Part shown: positions 17,601-28,704 of the stretch, in pieces
Numbering within the stretch: the first letter of the stretch is position 1
Layout: each line of letters begins with the position of its first letter
NCBI GenBank assembly: GCA_022842065.1
Contig: JALHQH010000011.1
Span: forward strand, 62,001-126,000
DNA: 64,000 nucleotides
Reading direction: 5' to 3'
Origin: Caldilineaceae bacterium
GTDB taxonomy: Bacteria > Chloroflexota > Anaerolineae > Caldilineales > Caldilineaceae
The notes under the pieces: generated by a model
Database searches by the model: none
What the model was told of the DNA's origin: nothing
The model's input: the letters and a program-made list of their open reading frames with translations, nothing else
Made by a program: the position numbers and the translations under genes

Positions 17601-20600
17601 GGCGACCTCGACCTCGCTGCCGCCAACTATACACAGCAGAGTAAAATCTACCCCAACAACGGTAATGGCACCTTCGGCAGCCCCATCAACTTTGGCGGTA
17701 GCGGCGATTATACCTTTAGCGTGGTCTGGGGGGACATTGACGGCGACGGCGACCTCGACCTCGCTGCCGGCAATGTGGGGCAGGATGTCGTTTATCTCAA
17801 CAACGGCGCGGGCTCCTTTGGCACGGGGATCAACTTTGGTCCCGGCAGCGACACCACCCGCAGCGTGGCGTGGGGTGACTTCGATGGCGACGGCGATCTC
17901 GACCTCGCCGCCGGCAATGATGACCAGCAGAATCTGCTCTACCGCAACGGCCCGCTCACCTTAACGGTCAACAAGAGTGGCAACGGTATCGTCACCAGTA
18001 TGCCGGCCGGCATCAGTTGTGGCAGCACCTGCACTGCAAGTTTTACCTACAACACACCGGTCACCCTCACCGCCACCGCCGACAGCGGCGCAAGCTTCAA
18101 CGGCTGGGCGGGTGCGTGTAGTGGAACCGGCACTTGTGCGGTTACCATGAGCGCGTCCAGCGCAGTCACCGCCACCTTCACTCCCAATCACATCACGACG
18201 ACGCTGGCGCTGACCACAACGCCCAACCCGGTCATCGCCGGCGACCCGCTGACCCTCACCGCCACCCTCTCGCCGACGGCGGCGGGCGCAGTGCAATTCT
18301 ATGTCGACGGTAATCCCTTTGGCATGACCCAAACCTTGACGGCTGGTATGACCAGCCTCGTCACCACTACCTTACCGGCGGGGAGCTATTTCATTAGCGC
18401 AACCTATGCGGGGGCGGGGCTCTATTTGCCCAGCACGGCTGCACCAGTGACACAGACTGTCTCCCCTGCGCCTAACAACGCGCCACTCTTCACCAATCTC
18501 GACGGCGGCAACACCTTCACCGAAGGGGGCAGCGCGGCGGTGATCGACAGCGATGTCACCGTGTCCGATGTCGAACTCGATGCGTTAAATGGCGGCGTCG
18601 GCAACTATGACGGTGCCACCCTTGCCATTGCGCGGAGCGGTGGTGCCAACGCCGCTGACACGTTCGGCGCTAGCGGTCAACTGGGCACTTTGACTGCGGG
18701 GCAGCCACTTGCATACAACAGCATCACCGTCGGCACGGTCGTGACCAATAGCAACGGCACATTGGGCCTCACCTTCAACAGCAATGCCACTGCGGCGCTG
18801 GTTGATGGCGTGCTGCAGCGTATCACCTATGCCAACAACAGCAATACGCCACCCGCCAGTGTGACCCTCGACTGGGCTTTGCATGATGGTATTATAGGCT
18901 CGGTGGGGACAAACCAGGCCGTTGTCACCATCACCGCGGTTAATGATGATCCGACGGCAACCGGTCTGCCGCTAAGCATGACGATTACCCAAAATGTAAG
19001 CAGCGATCTCGACCTCACCGCCATTACCTTTAGCGATGTCGATGCGCTGACCCATACGGTCACTCTAAAGATCAGTGCTGCTGCTGGGCTCTTGTCCGCC
19101 AGCAGCAGTGGCGGGGTGACAGTGACCGGCTCCAGTACGTCACAGTTGACGCTCGCGGGGACCGTTGCCGTGCTTGACAGCTACCTCAACACGGCCAGCA
19201 ACATCCAGTATATCAGCGCGCTCAATGGGGTTGGCGATACCACGATCACGCTCACGGCCAATGATGGGGGCCATCATGGCACCGGCGGTGGGAGTGATGT
19301 CACGTTGGGCGTGGTGACGGTAACCGTCACCGCGATTGCGACGCCAACACCTACCGTCACGCCAACGGCAACAGCGACCGCAACACCAGAGCCAACGGCC
19401 ACCGAGACACCAACCGTCACGCCCACGTCGACAGCGACCGCAACACCAGAGCCAACGGCCACCGAGACACCAACCGTCACGCCAACGTCGATAGCGACCG
19501 CAACACCAGAGCCAACGTCGACAGCGACACCAACTGTCACGCCCACGCCGACAGCGACACCAACCGTCACGGCCACAGCGACACCCTTCCAACAAGGGCA
19601 AAGCACCGCCACCCCCACGGCCACAGCGACACCCTTCCAACAAGGGCAAAGCACGGCTACGCCCACAGTCACTGCCACGGCGGTACCTAACACGGCTACG
19701 CCGTCACCGACCGCGACGCCAACGACCACACCGACGCTGACCGAGACGCCAACCGCAACGGTCACGCATACACCAGTGGCAACCGCGACTGAAACGTTGA
19801 TGCCAACGGCGACGGCAACGAACACGCATACACCAGAACCAACGGCAACGGCTCCCGCCACAGCGACCCCGACCGAGACGCCGACGATCACACTGACACC
19901 GACGAATACGCCAACGCCGACGAATACACCGACGATCACGCCGACGCCGACGAATACACCGACGATCACGCTGACGCCGACGAATACGCCGACGATCACG
20001 CCGACGCCGACGAATACGCCAACGATCACGCCAACGCCGACGAATACGCCGACTATCACGCCGACGCCGACGAATACGCCGACGATCACGCCGACGCCGA
20101 CGAATACACCGACGATCACGCCGACGCCGACGAATACACCGATGATCACGCTGACGCCGACGAATACGCCGACGATCACGCCGACGCCGACGAGTACGCC
20201 AACGATCACGCCGACGCCGACGAATACGCCGACCATCACGCCGACGCCGACGAATACGCCGACCATCACGCCGACGCCGACGAATACGCCGACCATCACG
20301 CCGACACCGACGAATACGCCGACGATCACACTGACGCCGACGCCGACGAATACACCAACGCCGACGAATACGCCGACTATCACGTTGACGCCGACGAATA
20401 CGCCAACGCCGACGAATACGCCGACTATCACGTTGACGCCGACGAATACGGCAACACCGACGAATACACCAACGCCGACGAATACGCCGACCATCACACT
20501 GACGCCGACGAATACGCCAACACCGACGAATACGCCGCCCATCACACTGACGCCGACGAATACGCCAACGCCGACGAATACACCGACGATCACGCCAACG

Positions 20601-23600
20601 CCGACGAATACGCCGACCATCACGTTGACGCCGACGAATACGGCAACACCGACGAATACGCCAACCATCACGCCGACACCGACGAATACACCGACGATCA
20701 CGCCAACGCCGACGAATACGCCGACGATCACGCCAACGCCGACGAATACGCCGACCATCACGTTGACGCCGACGAATACGGCAACACCGACGAATACGCC
20801 AACCATCACGCCGACACCGACGAATACACCGACGATCACGCCAACGCCGACGAATACGCCGACGATCACGCCAACGCCGACGAATACGCCGACGATCACG
20901 CCGACGCCGACGAATACGGCAACACCGACGAATACGCCAACCATCACGCCGACACCGACGAATACGCCGACGATCACGCCGACGCCGACGAATACGCCGA
21001 CCATCACGCCGACGCCGACACCGACGATCACGTCAACACCGACGGCCACGCATACACCGACCATCACGCCAACACCGACGGCCACGCCGTACAATGGGCC
21101 TCAAACCGTGATGGTTGGCCAGGTCGCGATCAGGGCTGACTTTTTCCAATCGTTGGGCGATGGACGCACGGTTGCCAATGGCAATGTCGCCATCGGGGAT
21201 TATTTCGTGTTGTCGGCTGACACGGATAAAGTCACCTATGACGCCAGTACCATCACAATCGACGGGACCGTGCTGCTACGATCAACTACGACTGCTAGCG
21301 TCGCAAAGTTGGCGAAACCGGTGCGCGAAAGCGTGCCATTGCCCATTGTGCGTGGCCGCCTCACCGTTAATCCAGCCACCGGGCTCATTGCCATCGATAG
21401 CAATGCCCAGTCGTTAGTGACGACGCTGGCTTCGCTGCCGACCAATGGTCTGGCCACCTTAACTGTGTTGGATGTGCGCCAAGGTACCGTGAGTGGCCGG
21501 GCCAGCCTCCAGTTACAAAGCCAGGATGTCAATGTAACTGCCCTGCTCCAGCAATTTACCATTGCCCCGGGGCTACGATACAGTGGGGTTTCCGAAGCAT
21601 TTCAGGTCGCGTTCGCCGGCATGACGATTAATGTCGCGGCCGGTGCGACCTTATCCAATACCGGGCTAGGTGCCGCCCAGGTGACGGTCAAGCTACCCAG
21701 TCAGCTGGGTGGGGCCACGGCGACCTTGAACAATTTTCAGTTTGGCGCGACGGGAATTCGCTTGAACGCCGACGCACCCTTTGCCCTGCCCAATTTACAG
21801 ATCGGCGATGGCAGCAAGCTGAAGTTTACGGCCAATACGGCGACGCTATCCGTGGATAACAGCAACCGTCGTTATGCGCTAACCCTGGCAACGAAGCTCC
21901 AGCTCAATCTACCGGATAATGTCCAATCAATTGCCACCACCGTTAGCCTGGCAACGGTCAATGGCACCGAGACCCTGACGGGGCAGTTGGATCAAGTGGC
22001 CATCACCCTGGCCCAAGCCACCCTGACCATGCGCGCTGTCAAGCTGAGCAATGCTGGTTTGGCCGTTGCCGGCGCCACCCTGGCCTTGCCCGCTAGCCTG
22101 GGCAGCACAACCACCACCATCGGAGGGGTTGCCATCACGAGCGACGGTCTCCGCTTCAGCGACGCCAAACTCGCCCTGCCCAACATTGTGCTCGCCGCCA
22201 GCGCGGGGGCCGATCCCAAGCTGACCATTGCCAACCCCGCAGTGACGGTGATGGTCACAAATGGGAGTTATCAGTTTGGCGGTGCAGGCACCCTGCAAGT
22301 GCGCCTGCCCGGCAACAGCCAAGATATCGCGCTCAGCTTTGCTATCGACAACCGTGGGCAGTTCGCTGCCACGTTGAGTAACCTAACGCTAAAGGTTGCG
22401 CAGAGCAGCCTAACTTTGCAGAATCTCAGCTTTGATAGCAGCGGTATGCGGGCCGGCAGTGCGGCCATCACCTTGCCCTCTGCGCTTGGCGCAGCAACGG
22501 GAACGCTTGACGCTGTGCGGATTACTGAGCGTGGGCTGCAAATTGGTGGTGGTAGCTTTAGCCTGCCCACGATCAAGATCGGCGATGGCAGTAAGCTTAG
22601 CCTCTCGGCCATTACCGCGCAGTTGGCGATCCAAGGTAGTGACTATCAGATCAGCGCCAATGCGACGCTCAACATCAATCTACCCGGCAATCAACAATCA
22701 CCCAAAATTGGCTTCCTGATTAACAGCAACGGCAATCTACAGGCCACCTTGAACCAGCTCACGCTGATTGTGGCCAAAGCGACCTTGACCATTGCCAATC
22801 TCCAGCTGGACAATCGTGGGCTAGCGGCCGCTGAAGCGACGATTGCCCTGCCGCCAAACCTGGCCAAAGGCGCTTCCCCGAGTGTGGTGCGCGATGTGCG
22901 CATCACCGCGAGTGGGCTATCGATTGGCAGTGGCACGATTGGCTTGCCGGACATCTATATAACGAATAGTGCCACTTCACAGATTCGCTTTTATCAGCTA
23001 CAAGCCACGATCAGCACCAAAGCGGTGACAGCCTATACGGTTCCCCGTGCGCCAACCCGCTTTGGGCTGATGAGCTATACACCCAATGCCCTGGCACCGA
23101 GCGATGCCTTTGTCTTGACACTGGCCGGCAAATTGGCCCTGCGGCTGCCACAGAATAGCAGCAACGACATTGGGATTGCGGCGACGATTGATGAAAATGG
23201 CAATTTTTCCGCAACACTGAGTGAACTCTCGCTGACCTTGGCCCAGGCCAATCTCAATCTTCAGGGGGTGAACTTTGATAGCACGGGTGCCAGCGCCACG
23301 AGTGCATCGATCAGTTTACCGGCCGCGCTCGGCGGGGCAAAGGGCAATGTCAGTGGCGTTCGGATCAGCAGTAGCGGCTTGACGGTCAATGGCGGCGGTC
23401 TCACCTTCAATGTGCCAAACTTCAAGGTTGGTGGGGGCAGCGGCTTTGCGGTCACGGGCAAGACCGACGGTACCCAACCACAGGCCACAATCCAACTTGA
23501 GGGCGGCTCCAGCTTTTCCAACTCAACCTATAAGCTGCTCTTGGCAGGCAAGGTAACCGTCAATATCCCCGGCAGCAGCAGCGCTGCGATTGGCAGCATC

Positions 23601-26600
23601 TTTGTCACCAGCCGTGGTGATATCGGCGGGCAGCTCGAAGGCTTAACGCTTTCGTTGGCCGGCATGGCGTTGAGCGCCACCGGTGTGAATATCGAAACGA
23701 GCGGTGGCGATACCCAATTGGTGATGGCCTCGGCCAGCCTCAAATTGCCTGGTGGCCAGGGCAGCGCCGCCGTTTATAACGTGCGGGTTAGCCCGACCAA
23801 AGGGTTGAGCATTGGGGGGGGCAAATTTGCGTTGCCCACCATCACCACCGGCGGTGTTTCGCTGGAATTAGGGGGTGAATTACGCAAGGAAGGCAATGGC
23901 TACATCATTGCCGCCAATGGCTACTTTAGTACGAGTAGCCTCTCGGCGGGTGGAGGCTGCCGCGGGATTGCCGTCGCCGCGGAGATCTATGCCAATTTCG
24001 CTAATCAAATGATGGTCCAGTTTGAAGCGATGGATGGTCAGGGACCACGCGCCACCATGCCGATGGTGGGTAGCGGCCCCCAACTTTCCCAGGGCATCGA
24101 CAGCTTTGGCCTCCGTTCCGCCTCGCTCCGTCTAGATTGCCAGATCCCGGTTGGGACGACGGGGATGTATCTTACCTATGTCCAAGGTAGCGTCACGCTG
24201 GGGGCGCAGCCAGTCATTCGGGTCAGTGCCGGTCTGGCCGCGGGCAAGAGCATTGGCGGCGTTGCCGCCTTGAGCGCCAATGCCACGATGACGATGAAAC
24301 CCAGCCCCTTCCAGATGGCGCTGGATGGCACGGTGAAGGTCTTTATCTTCAATGTAGGTGGTGCCAAGGCCAATCTGACCTCAACCCGCTTTAATGCGAC
24401 GCTCTGGCTGGAGATGATTGTGTCGCGCGGGAGTGTCACCGTCGATGCCTGGAGCGACTACCGAGGCTTCCACTTAAGTGGCACCGGGAAGATGGAGGTT
24501 GGGATTCCCAAGGGCAAAATCTGGGAGGGCTGCACCTCCGGGGTCAGCTGTTCTACAGAGTATGATCGCAAGTGTAAATTGGGTGTCTGTGTCAAGATCC
24601 CCAAGACCAACTGTACGACTACCGAGTGGTGTGTCAGTGTGCCGTCTTCCAATCTCACCCTTGGTAATGTCAGCATTGACGCGGGCGAGTTCACCAATGG
24701 TAAGTGGGGCTTTAAGGGCGAAACCTGCCTGAGCGGCTACTGCACCGGCGTCTACATTGATACCGGCGGCGCCATCGCCTTTGGCAGCGCGATTCGCAAT
24801 TACACCCGCTTGACGCCCAGCCAATTGGCCCACCTGCGCCAATTGTGGGCCGCCCGTGAACGGGGTGAAATCAGCGCCGCCGCGGCCAGCGAACTCCAGG
24901 GGGTGACCTTAGCCCCAGAGGTGGTCATCCTGAATGCAGAGATTGGGTCGCGCAGCGATGTGGTCTTTGCCCTCTCGATTGAGGGCAACACGCCACCTGT
25001 TCAGTTGCTGTCGCCCAGCGGCACAGTGTTTGATCAGAACAATCTGCCGGCCAACATTACCTACAATGAAGTAGTGACCTTGAACGTTGGCTCATCATTG
25101 CCAGCCAACCTGGCAATGGCAGTGGCCAGCAGCGAGCAGGCCGCGATCGAGGAAGAAACGTTCCTCCGCGACCAACTGATCGCAGCTGTTGGCAGCGATG
25201 GCGCAGCCGCCCTACAGGCGATGGGGGTCCGCTCGCTCTTGCCGGCCCCCGCGCTCGCCGAAACTGCTGAAATGCGGATTGTGCACAGTGCGAATAGCCT
25301 GGCTACGGTCGATATTTTGATCGATGGGCAGGTCGCCTTTGCGGCCCTGCAATCGGCAGATACAAGCGCCACGAACAGTGTGAGCCACTATGGCACGGTG
25401 ACCGCGGGGCAGCATACCATTCGCGTGGTGCCGACGGGGGCAACGAGCCCGATTCTGTTGGAACAGCGCGTCGAGCTAGCGCAAGGCCAAACCTACTCCT
25501 TTGCGCTAACCGATGGCAACGGCACCGTTACCGGTAAACTCTTTACCGACGAAAATCGATTGGCGGCTTTGGGGCAAGCACGGGTACGGTTGGTTCATCT
25601 GGGCTCCCAGTTGCCGGCCATGGCCGTCCATGGGGAGACAGCCACGCTCTTCAATGAGGTAAGCTTTGGCCAGGCGAGCCCCTATCTCACCATTGCCGCG
25701 GGCACGAGTAACTGGACGCTGCAAAGTGCCACCGGCGAAACTGCCCTGTTGGACGGCATGCAATTTGCCGAAGGCTCGACCTACACTGTCTTTCTCTATG
25801 ACAGCATGAGCGAAGGCGTTGCCTACCCTGGGGTTCTACCCCACACTGATCTCTCTGCCAGCCGGAGCACGCAGATCATGTACACCGCAAATGCGATTGA
25901 CCCTGGCACATGGCAGATCAAGGTCGATAGTGATCTGGATGCCCAAAACTTCAAATTAGAGGTCTTTGGCAACATTCCTCCGCCAGCCGTAACGGGCTTG
26001 GACGCCAAGGTTATCGCTAACGGACAGTTACAAGTCAGTTGGCAAATCAGTGCTGAATTGCCAGAGACGTTGATCAGCGTCTATGTCAATCCGTGGGAAT
26101 CCACCCGGACGGAACAGGCGGTCAATGCCGCCGGGGTGACAGAAGCGCGCACGGTTGAGAACTTCACCGGCACCCCCTTGGCCATTGGGCTGGCGCCAAA
26201 TCGCGATGGCTCGGCCCAATCGCTTACCTTTGACAGCAGCAAGTTGCGCAGCGGAACCTACAAGATCTGGATCGAGATCGATGATCAGAATCGCGCGCCG
26301 GTCCGCCGCTATGTGCCGAACACCGTGACGATCGCCAATCCGTGGCCGACATCCTGGAACGCACAACTGACTATCCTGGAAAGCTATCGCGCCATGACCA
26401 TCAATTGGCAACCGCCCAGCCCTGACGCCGACCGCTATGTGCTCTCGATTGGGACCGATCCACTCGTGCCGGACCAAGTCATTACCAAAACAGATACCCT
26501 CACCGCCACTATCTCTGCCGTTGAACCTGGCCGGTTACATTATCTGACCTTGGAAGCGTATGACAGTGAAAGTGGCCGTATGGTTCGCTCACAGCAACAG

Positions 26601-27653
26601 ACCTATATCCCAATGGTGCCAGAGTTTACCCTGACGGCAGAGCCAAGCGCGTTGACCATCCGCGCCGGCGCAGAGACACAGGGCAGCTTGCGCCTCAGCA
26701 CCAGCTTGGTCGATTATCCTGAGGCAATCAGCGTGCGCGGCAAGAATCTGCCGCCAGGGTTAAGCTTGACCTTTGCCAATAGCCTGGCCACGCCAACCCG
26801 TGATGGCACCCAGGTTGATTTTACGCTTGTCAGCAGTGCCGCCATCGGCGCTGGCGTCCATCAAGTGACGGTCGAGGCGAGTGGTGGCGCGATCACGCGC
26901 GAGTTTACGTTGACCATTACCGTGGAAAAACCAAGCTTCACCCTGACACCGGACCCAGCCGCGGTCACCTTGGAGCCCGGCGTAGAGGCAACCCTGCGGC
27001 TCGCCGTCGGGGCGGTCCTCGGTTCCCAGGATGCGGTAGAGTTGACACTATTGGATGCGCCGGCTGGCTTGGATTGGCGCTTTGCCGAGCAGACCGTGCA
27101 ACCCGGTGCAGAGGCGACATTGATCCTCCAGGCGACATCACTCCTCGCTGGTGGCCACTACCAGTTACGGATTGTAGGCAGCCAGCCGACCTATGAGCGC
27201 GAATTGCTGGTGCCGCTCACTGTCAATAAACCAGTCTTTCTCTTAGAGACCACGAATCCGTCGACAACGCTGATCGCCGGCACTGCGCAACAGGTTGTGA
27301 TCGATGTGCGGGACTTCTTGCAATGGCAAAGCCCTGTGACCCTCACCTTGTCTGCGGACACCTTACCAGCAGAAATGTTGACCGGCCTTGCGGTTGGCAC
27401 CTTTGCTACCACGGCGGAGGCGTTGCAGGCCCGCCAGAGCCAAGTCACGGTGACGGTGCCCGCACAAGTGACGCTGGTGATGCAGACGGCGGCGACCACC
27501 GCACCAGGCACCCATTCTGTCATGGTTAACGCGGTCAGTGCCAATGTCCAGAAAACACTCAGCTTTACCGTGGCGATCATTCGTCCCACCGATCTTGAAG
27601 AGGTAGATGAACCGCGGCCATGGCAGAACTATCTACCGTTCATCCTGCGCTAG
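14604..27653 (+). CDS. Giant secreted modular protein 1 (FG-GAP / Thr-Pro linker / novel repeat)
   Basis: 4349 aa, starting at ATG 14604 with AAGGA 8 nt upstream; a signal peptide follows ([18 protein letters not shown], cut near residue 36). Modules in order: SbsA-like Ig domain, seven FG-GAP repeats ([11 protein letters not shown], Ca2+-loop type, about 253-590) and a Cys-containing bacterial-repeat domain. That whole 525-aa cassette is then repeated (about 672-1195). Next come an Ig-like domain (1195-1287), cadherin-like repeats (to about 1577), a Thr/Pro linker of about 585 aa ([10 protein letters not shown]), about six copies of an unrecognised beta-rich module (2312-3175), a segment with eight cysteines (about 3306-3346), two DUF4397-like domains (about 3553-3749), an Fn3-like domain and three Ig-like domains. 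It ends in [10 protein letters not shown]. It is probably a surface adhesin or sheath component; the ligand is unknown. No membrane anchor, LPXTG or PEP-CTERM signal is seen. Confidence 0.9.
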   Translation: MSHFPQVTRRCRPMLLLFVMAVLFAPLLLSARTAAGALASAPLLSVTTTDLTGPARRVTVLSNGNSVVADILYDGDNGRVANAGAATWGEGIAGTIGLVTAANRGLGNVTSRGSPQTVRYDVVNDQAMVGWARENTVMRLHAYALTPPTLDAHTPITNSVSVPLTSRIVLTYSNDIDAATVTSRTIAVHSIYHGLIAAMQTVTNNVVTMTPVQPFFPGELVYTSATAQVVDLNGLALLAPTVWQFQTAAGMGGALADGVNFGTGSDTTYSIAWGDFDGDGDLDLAVGNYGQQNKLYPNNGDGTFGTGSNFGTGSDNTTSVAAGDFDNDGDLDLAVGNYSQQNRLYPNNGAGSFGNPINFGTGSDRTNNLAAGDFDGDGDLDLAVSNYGQQDKLYPNNGNGTFGTGLNFGTSNTNSASLAWGDFDNDGDLDLAVGLVGQGKVYPNNGNSTFGTGINFGTGSDNTPSIAWGDFDGDGDLDLAAANYTQQSKIYPNNGNGTFGTPINFGGSGDYTFSVAWGDIDGDGDLDLAAGNVGQDVVYLNNGAGSFGTGINFGPGSDTTRSVAWGDFDGDGDLDLAAGNDDQQNLLYRNGPLTLTVNKSGNGTVTSMPAGISCGSTCTASFTYNTPVTLTATADSGSGFTGWAGACSGTGSCTVTMSASQAVTATFDLLPPPTLAGHRPVTNTHTAALTSSIVLTYSNDIDAATVTSRTIAVHSMYHGLIAAMQTVTDNVVTVTPVQPFFPGELVYTSATAQVLDRNGLAPVAPTVWQFRTAAGMGGALADGVNFGTGSDTTYSIAWGDFDGDGDLDLAVGNYGQQNKLYPNNGDGTFGTGSNFGTGSDNTTSVASGDFDNDGDLDLAVGNYSQQNKLYPNNGAGSFGNPINFGTGSDRTNNLAAGDFDGDGDLDLAVSNYGQQDKLYPNNGNGTFGTGLNFGTSNTNSASLAWGDFDNDGDLDLAVGLVGQGKVYPNNGNSTFGTGINFGTGSDNTPSIAWGDFDGDGDLDLAAANYTQQSKIYPNNGNGTFGSPINFGGSGDYTFSVVWGDIDGDGDLDLAAGNVGQDVVYLNNGAGSFGTGINFGPGSDTTRSVAWGDFDGDGDLDLAAGNDDQQNLLYRNGPLTLTVNKSGNGIVTSMPAGISCGSTCTASFTYNTPVTLTATADSGASFNGWAGACSGTGTCAVTMSASSAVTATFTPNHITTTLALTTTPNPVIAGDPLTLTATLSPTAAGAVQFYVDGNPFGMTQTLTAGMTSLVTTTLPAGSYFISATYAGAGLYLPSTAAPVTQTVSPAPNNAPLFTNLDGGNTFTEGGSAAVIDSDVTVSDVELDALNGGVGNYDGATLAIARSGGANAADTFGASGQLGTLTAGQPLAYNSITVGTVVTNSNGTLGLTFNSNATAALVDGVLQRITYANNSNTPPASVTLDWALHDGIIGSVGTNQAVVTITAVNDDPTATGLPLSMTITQNVSSDLDLTAITFSDVDALTHTVTLKISAAAGLLSASSSGGVTVTGSSTSQLTLAGTVAVLDSYLNTASNIQYISALNGVGDTTITLTANDGGHHGTGGGSDVTLGVVTVTVTAIATPTPTVTPTATATATPEPTATETPTVTPTSTATATPEPTATETPTVTPTSIATATPEPTSTATPTVTPTPTATPTVTATATPFQQGQSTATPTATATPFQQGQSTATPTVTATAVPNTATPSPTATPTTTPTLTETPTATVTHTPVATATETLMPTATATNTHTPEPTATAPATATPTETPTITLTPTNTPTPTNTPTITPTPTNTPTITLTPTNTPTITPTPTNTPTITPTPTNTPTITPTPTNTPTITPTPTNTPTITPTPTNTPMITLTPTNTPTITPTPTSTPTITPTPTNTPTITPTPTNTPTITPTPTNTPTITPTPTNTPTITLTPTPTNTPTPTNTPTITLTPTNTPTPTNTPTITLTPTNTATPTNTPTPTNTPTITLTPTNTPTPTNTPPITLTPTNTPTPTNTPTITPTPTNTPTITLTPTNTATPTNTPTITPTPTNTPTITPTPTNTPTITPTPTNTPTITLTPTNTATPTNTPTITPTPTNTPTITPTPTNTPTITPTPTNTPTITPTPTNTATPTNTPTITPTPTNTPTITPTPTNTPTITPTPTPTITSTPTATHTPTITPTPTATPYNGPQTVMVGQVAIRADFFQSLGDGRTVANGNVAIGDYFVLSADTDKVTYDASTITIDGTVLLRSTTTASVAKLAKPVRESVPLPIVRGRLTVNPATGLIAIDSNAQSLVTTLASLPTNGLATLTVLDVRQGTVSGRASLQLQSQDVNVTALLQQFTIAPGLRYSGVSEAFQVAFAGMTINVAAGATLSNTGLGAAQVTVKLPSQLGGATATLNNFQFGATGIRLNADAPFALPNLQIGDGSKLKFTANTATLSVDNSNRRYALTLATKLQLNLPDNVQSIATTVSLATVNGTETLTGQLDQVAITLAQATLTMRAVKLSNAGLAVAGATLALPASLGSTTTTIGGVAITSDGLRFSDAKLALPNIVLAASAGADPKLTIANPAVTVMVTNGSYQFGGAGTLQVRLPGNSQDIALSFAIDNRGQFAATLSNLTLKVAQSSLTLQNLSFDSSGMRAGSAAITLPSALGAATGTLDAVRITERGLQIGGGSFSLPTIKIGDGSKLSLSAITAQLAIQGSDYQISANATLNINLPGNQQSPKIGFLINSNGNLQATLNQLTLIVAKATLTIANLQLDNRGLAAAEATIALPPNLAKGASPSVVRDVRITASGLSIGSGTIGLPDIYITNSATSQIRFYQLQATISTKAVTAYTVPRAPTRFGLMSYTPNALAPSDAFVLTLAGKLALRLPQNSSNDIGIAATIDENGNFSATLSELSLTLAQANLNLQGVNFDSTGASATSASISLPAALGGAKGNVSGVRISSSGLTVNGGGLTFNVPNFKVGGGSGFAVTGKTDGTQPQATIQLEGGSSFSNSTYKLLLAGKVTVNIPGSSSAAIGSIFVTSRGDIGGQLEGLTLSLAGMALSATGVNIETSGGDTQLVMASASLKLPGGQGSAAVYNVRVSPTKGLSIGGGKFALPTITTGGVSLELGGELRKEGNGYIIAANGYFSTSSLSAGGGCRGIAVAAEIYANFANQMMVQFEAMDGQGPRATMPMVGSGPQLSQGIDSFGLRSASLRLDCQIPVGTTGMYLTYVQGSVTLGAQPVIRVSAGLAAGKSIGGVAALSANATMTMKPSPFQMALDGTVKVFIFNVGGAKANLTSTRFNATLWLEMIVSRGSVTVDAWSDYRGFHLSGTGKMEVGIPKGKIWEGCTSGVSCSTEYDRKCKLGVCVKIPKTNCTTTEWCVSVPSSNLTLGNVSIDAGEFTNGKWGFKGETCLSGYCTGVYIDTGGAIAFGSAIRNYTRLTPSQLAHLRQLWAARERGEISAAAASELQGVTLAPEVVILNAEIGSRSDVVFALSIEGNTPPVQLLSPSGTVFDQNNLPANITYNEVVTLNVGSSLPANLAMAVASSEQAAIEEETFLRDQLIAAVGSDGAAALQAMGVRSLLPAPALAETAEMRIVHSANSLATVDILIDGQVAFAALQSADTSATNSVSHYGTVTAGQHTIRVVPTGATSPILLEQRVELAQGQTYSFALTDGNGTVTGKLFTDENRLAALGQARVRLVHLGSQLPAMAVHGETATLFNEVSFGQASPYLTIAAGTSNWTLQSATGETALLDGMQFAEGSTYTVFLYDSMSEGVAYPGVLPHTDLSASRSTQIMYTANAIDPGTWQIKVDSDLDAQNFKLEVFGNIPPPAVTGLDAKVIANGQLQVSWQISAELPETLISVYVNPWESTRTEQAVNAAGVTEARTVENFTGTPLAIGLAPNRDGSAQSLTFDSSKLRSGTYKIWIEIDDQNRAPVRRYVPNTVTIANPWPTSWNAQLTILESYRAMTINWQPPSPDADRYVLSIGTDPLVPDQVITKTDTLTATISAVEPGRLHYLTLEAYDSESGRMVRSQQQTYIPMVPEFTLTAEPSALTIRAGAETQGSLRLSTSLVDYPEAISVRGKNLPPGLSLTFANSLATPTRDGTQVDFTLVSSAAIGAGVHQVTVEASGGAITREFTLTITVEKPSFTLTPDPAAVTLEPGVEATLRLAVGAVLGSQDAVELTLLDAPAGLDWRFAEQTVQPGAEATLILQATSLLAGGHYQLRIVGSQPTYERELLVPLTVNKPVFLLETTNPSTTLIAGTAQQVVIDVRDFLQWQSPVTLTLSADTLPAEMLTGLAVGTFATTAEALQARQSQVTVTVPAQVTLVMQTAATTAPGTHSVMVNAVSANVQKTLSFTVAIIRPTDLEEVDEPRPWQNYLPFILR
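15060..18190. repeat. 1575-bp tandem duplication inside giant gene 1
   Basis: The Ig + seven-blade FG-GAP + Cys-repeat cassette occurs twice with an offset of exactly 1575 bp (525 codons): for instance ATCGTGCTGACTTACAG at 15105 and 16680. The copies are almost identical at DNA level, with scattered substitutions and no length change, pointing to recent duplication or ongoing gene conversion. Confidence 0.92.
19336..21090. repeat. Thr/Pro-coding repeat array, mostly 30-bp units
   Basis: It encodes a linker of about 585 residues. The first 500 bp is irregular ([22 protein letters not shown] twice). From about 19880 a 30-bp unit encoding [10 protein letters not shown] repeats dozens of times with silent and single-base changes. 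The unit length keeps the frame. The antisense strand has no stops over most of the array, which creates a long false frame. Confidence 0.92.
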
Positions 27654-27767
27654 GGGGTGCGCGTGGGGCCGGTGGGTTCGACCATGCTTGACTTCCTTGA
27701 ACGCAGCTGCTGCGCTTGTCGAAGGATGCAGATTCTAGTGCAGAATTAACAAAGATCGTTTGTAATG

Positions 27768-27836
27768 GGTCTTCCTGAAAGAGGTCAGGTGATCTTCGCA
27801 TCTCGGCGAAGCATGTGACCCCTTCCAGGAAGACTT
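27768..27836. repeat. Imperfect stem-loop after giant gene 1
   Basis: GGTCTTCCTGAAAGAGGTCA pairs imperfectly with TGACCCCTTCCAGGAAGACTT, and the inner CTTCGC pairs with GCGAAG. It lies about 115 bp after the stop codon and may be a structured 3' end or a decayed palindrome. There is no U-run. Confidence 0.55.
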
Positions 27837-27922
27837 GCCAAAGAACTCTGTTTACCAGGGGCACGCGTCTAGGGGCAACCGCTTCTAAAGTGAAATCAGA
27901 TAGAAAATCGTAGTTTTAGCTG

Positions 27923-27994
27923 ATCCACGAAGGGACACGAAGACACACGCAGTAAAGGCGAAATCTTCGTGTGTCTTCGTGTCCCTTCGTGGAT
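27923..27994. repeat. Perfect 27-bp inverted repeat (CCACGAAGGGACACGAAG family)
   Basis: Arms at 27923-27949 and 27968-27994 are exact reverse complements with an 18-bp spacer. Fragments of the same words (GATCCACGAAG, CGTGTCTTC) are found in degraded form at 13970-14045, after the relic gene, suggesting that a copy also followed the relic. Confidence 0.85.
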
Positions 27995-28082
27995 AAATGT
28001 ATTGGTTTCAAACTGACATCACTTTAGGCGCGGGAGGGGGCTGACTGATTACCAGCGTCCGCCCCATCGGTTTATACTTGGC

Positions 28083-28135
28083 GCTGTCATAAATTAACAT
28101 TTTCTACACGAGTAAAAATGTTAATTTATGACAGC
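28083..28135. repeat. Perfect 21-bp AT-rich inverted repeat
   Basis: GCTGTCATAAATTAACATTTT (28083-28103) and its reverse complement (28115-28135) flank an 11-bp spacer. It is part of a group of four or five palindromes in the gap between giant genes 1 and 2. Confidence 0.85.
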
Positions 28136-28147
28136 CGCTGGTATAAG

Positions 28148-28208
28148 TGAAATCCCCAAATCAAAAAAGGATGCCCACTGGGCATCCTTTTTTGATTTGG
28201 GGATTTCA
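28148..28208. terminator. 29-bp perfect hairpin, bidirectional terminator-like
   Basis: Arms at 28148-28176 and 28180-28208 pair perfectly around a 3-base loop. The stem centre is GGATGCCC/GGGCATCC flanked by A6 on the left and T6 on the right, so each strand reads as GC stem plus U-run. This is the strongest terminator candidate between giant genes 1 and 2. Confidence 0.7.
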
Positions 28209-28300
28209 GGCCGCTTCTTCCAAGCGTTGTTATAAACTGAGTGGTTGCACCATGCGTACGCGGTAAACTATCAAAACTTATAGATACGACAAATAGAGTT

Positions 28301-28350
28301 GGCACCAAGCGGGCTGCGCATCAGGGGATGCGCAGTACACGATTGTGCCA
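28301..28350. repeat. Palindrome of the GATGCGCAGTACACG family
   Basis: TGCGCATC/GATGCGCA (28315-28334) has a 4-base centre and is followed by GTACACGATTGTGCC, identical to the right arm of the repeat at 14144-14160. The core GCATCAGGGGATGC also recurs at 57634-57648. Confidence 0.75.
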
Positions 28351-28447
28351 TGTTAATCTACGTTGTCTATTAGGTCACCGCGGATTAGGTGATTTGTTTT
28401 AGTCCGCTGCCAGAAGTGGGCGTCACGTCTCAGTCGTCTGTCGCGCC

Positions 28448-28547
28448 GTACGGTTGTGCTCGATCAGGTAGCTTGATTGAGCAGTACCACCGTACCTTCC
28501 TTTTCCGCCTTTTACCCGATTAAGTGCGTCGGACATTCAGTTATGCT
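28448..28547 (+). promoter_or_regulatory. Shared upstream control block of giant gene 2 (P2)
   Basis: An imperfect inverted repeat (28448-28495) begins GTACGGT and ends ACCGTAC; P1 has a perfect one in the same place. From GTACC at 28492 the sequence aligns with P1 and P3: CCTTTT, GATTAAGT (TTAAGT 28520-28525) and TTATGCT (TATGCT 28542-28547), with the same 16-bp spacing. It lies about 160 bp before the start codon. Confidence 0.6.
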
Positions 28548-28704
28548 GTGTGAAACAATTGCGGTGCGCGGTTCAGGCACTGTCGTCAACTGCTGATAGC
28601 TAAAATACTTCACATCATCTGCGCCGCCCAGCCATTATCGATAGCGAAGCTTAAAGTCTTTGTTTGCACAACGCATCGGTCTTACACCCGAAAGGATCCC
28701 GGTC

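Noticed and set aside
19880..21020. Regular 30-bp repeats considered as a CRISPR array
   Set aside because: The repeats are adjacent without unique spacers, are translated in frame and there are no cas genes.
19274..21094. 606-codon minus-strand frame made of [12 protein letters not shown] repeats
   Set aside because: It is the antisense shadow of the Thr/Pro array; the repeat unit happens to lack stops. No ribosome site, and the sense gene is clear.
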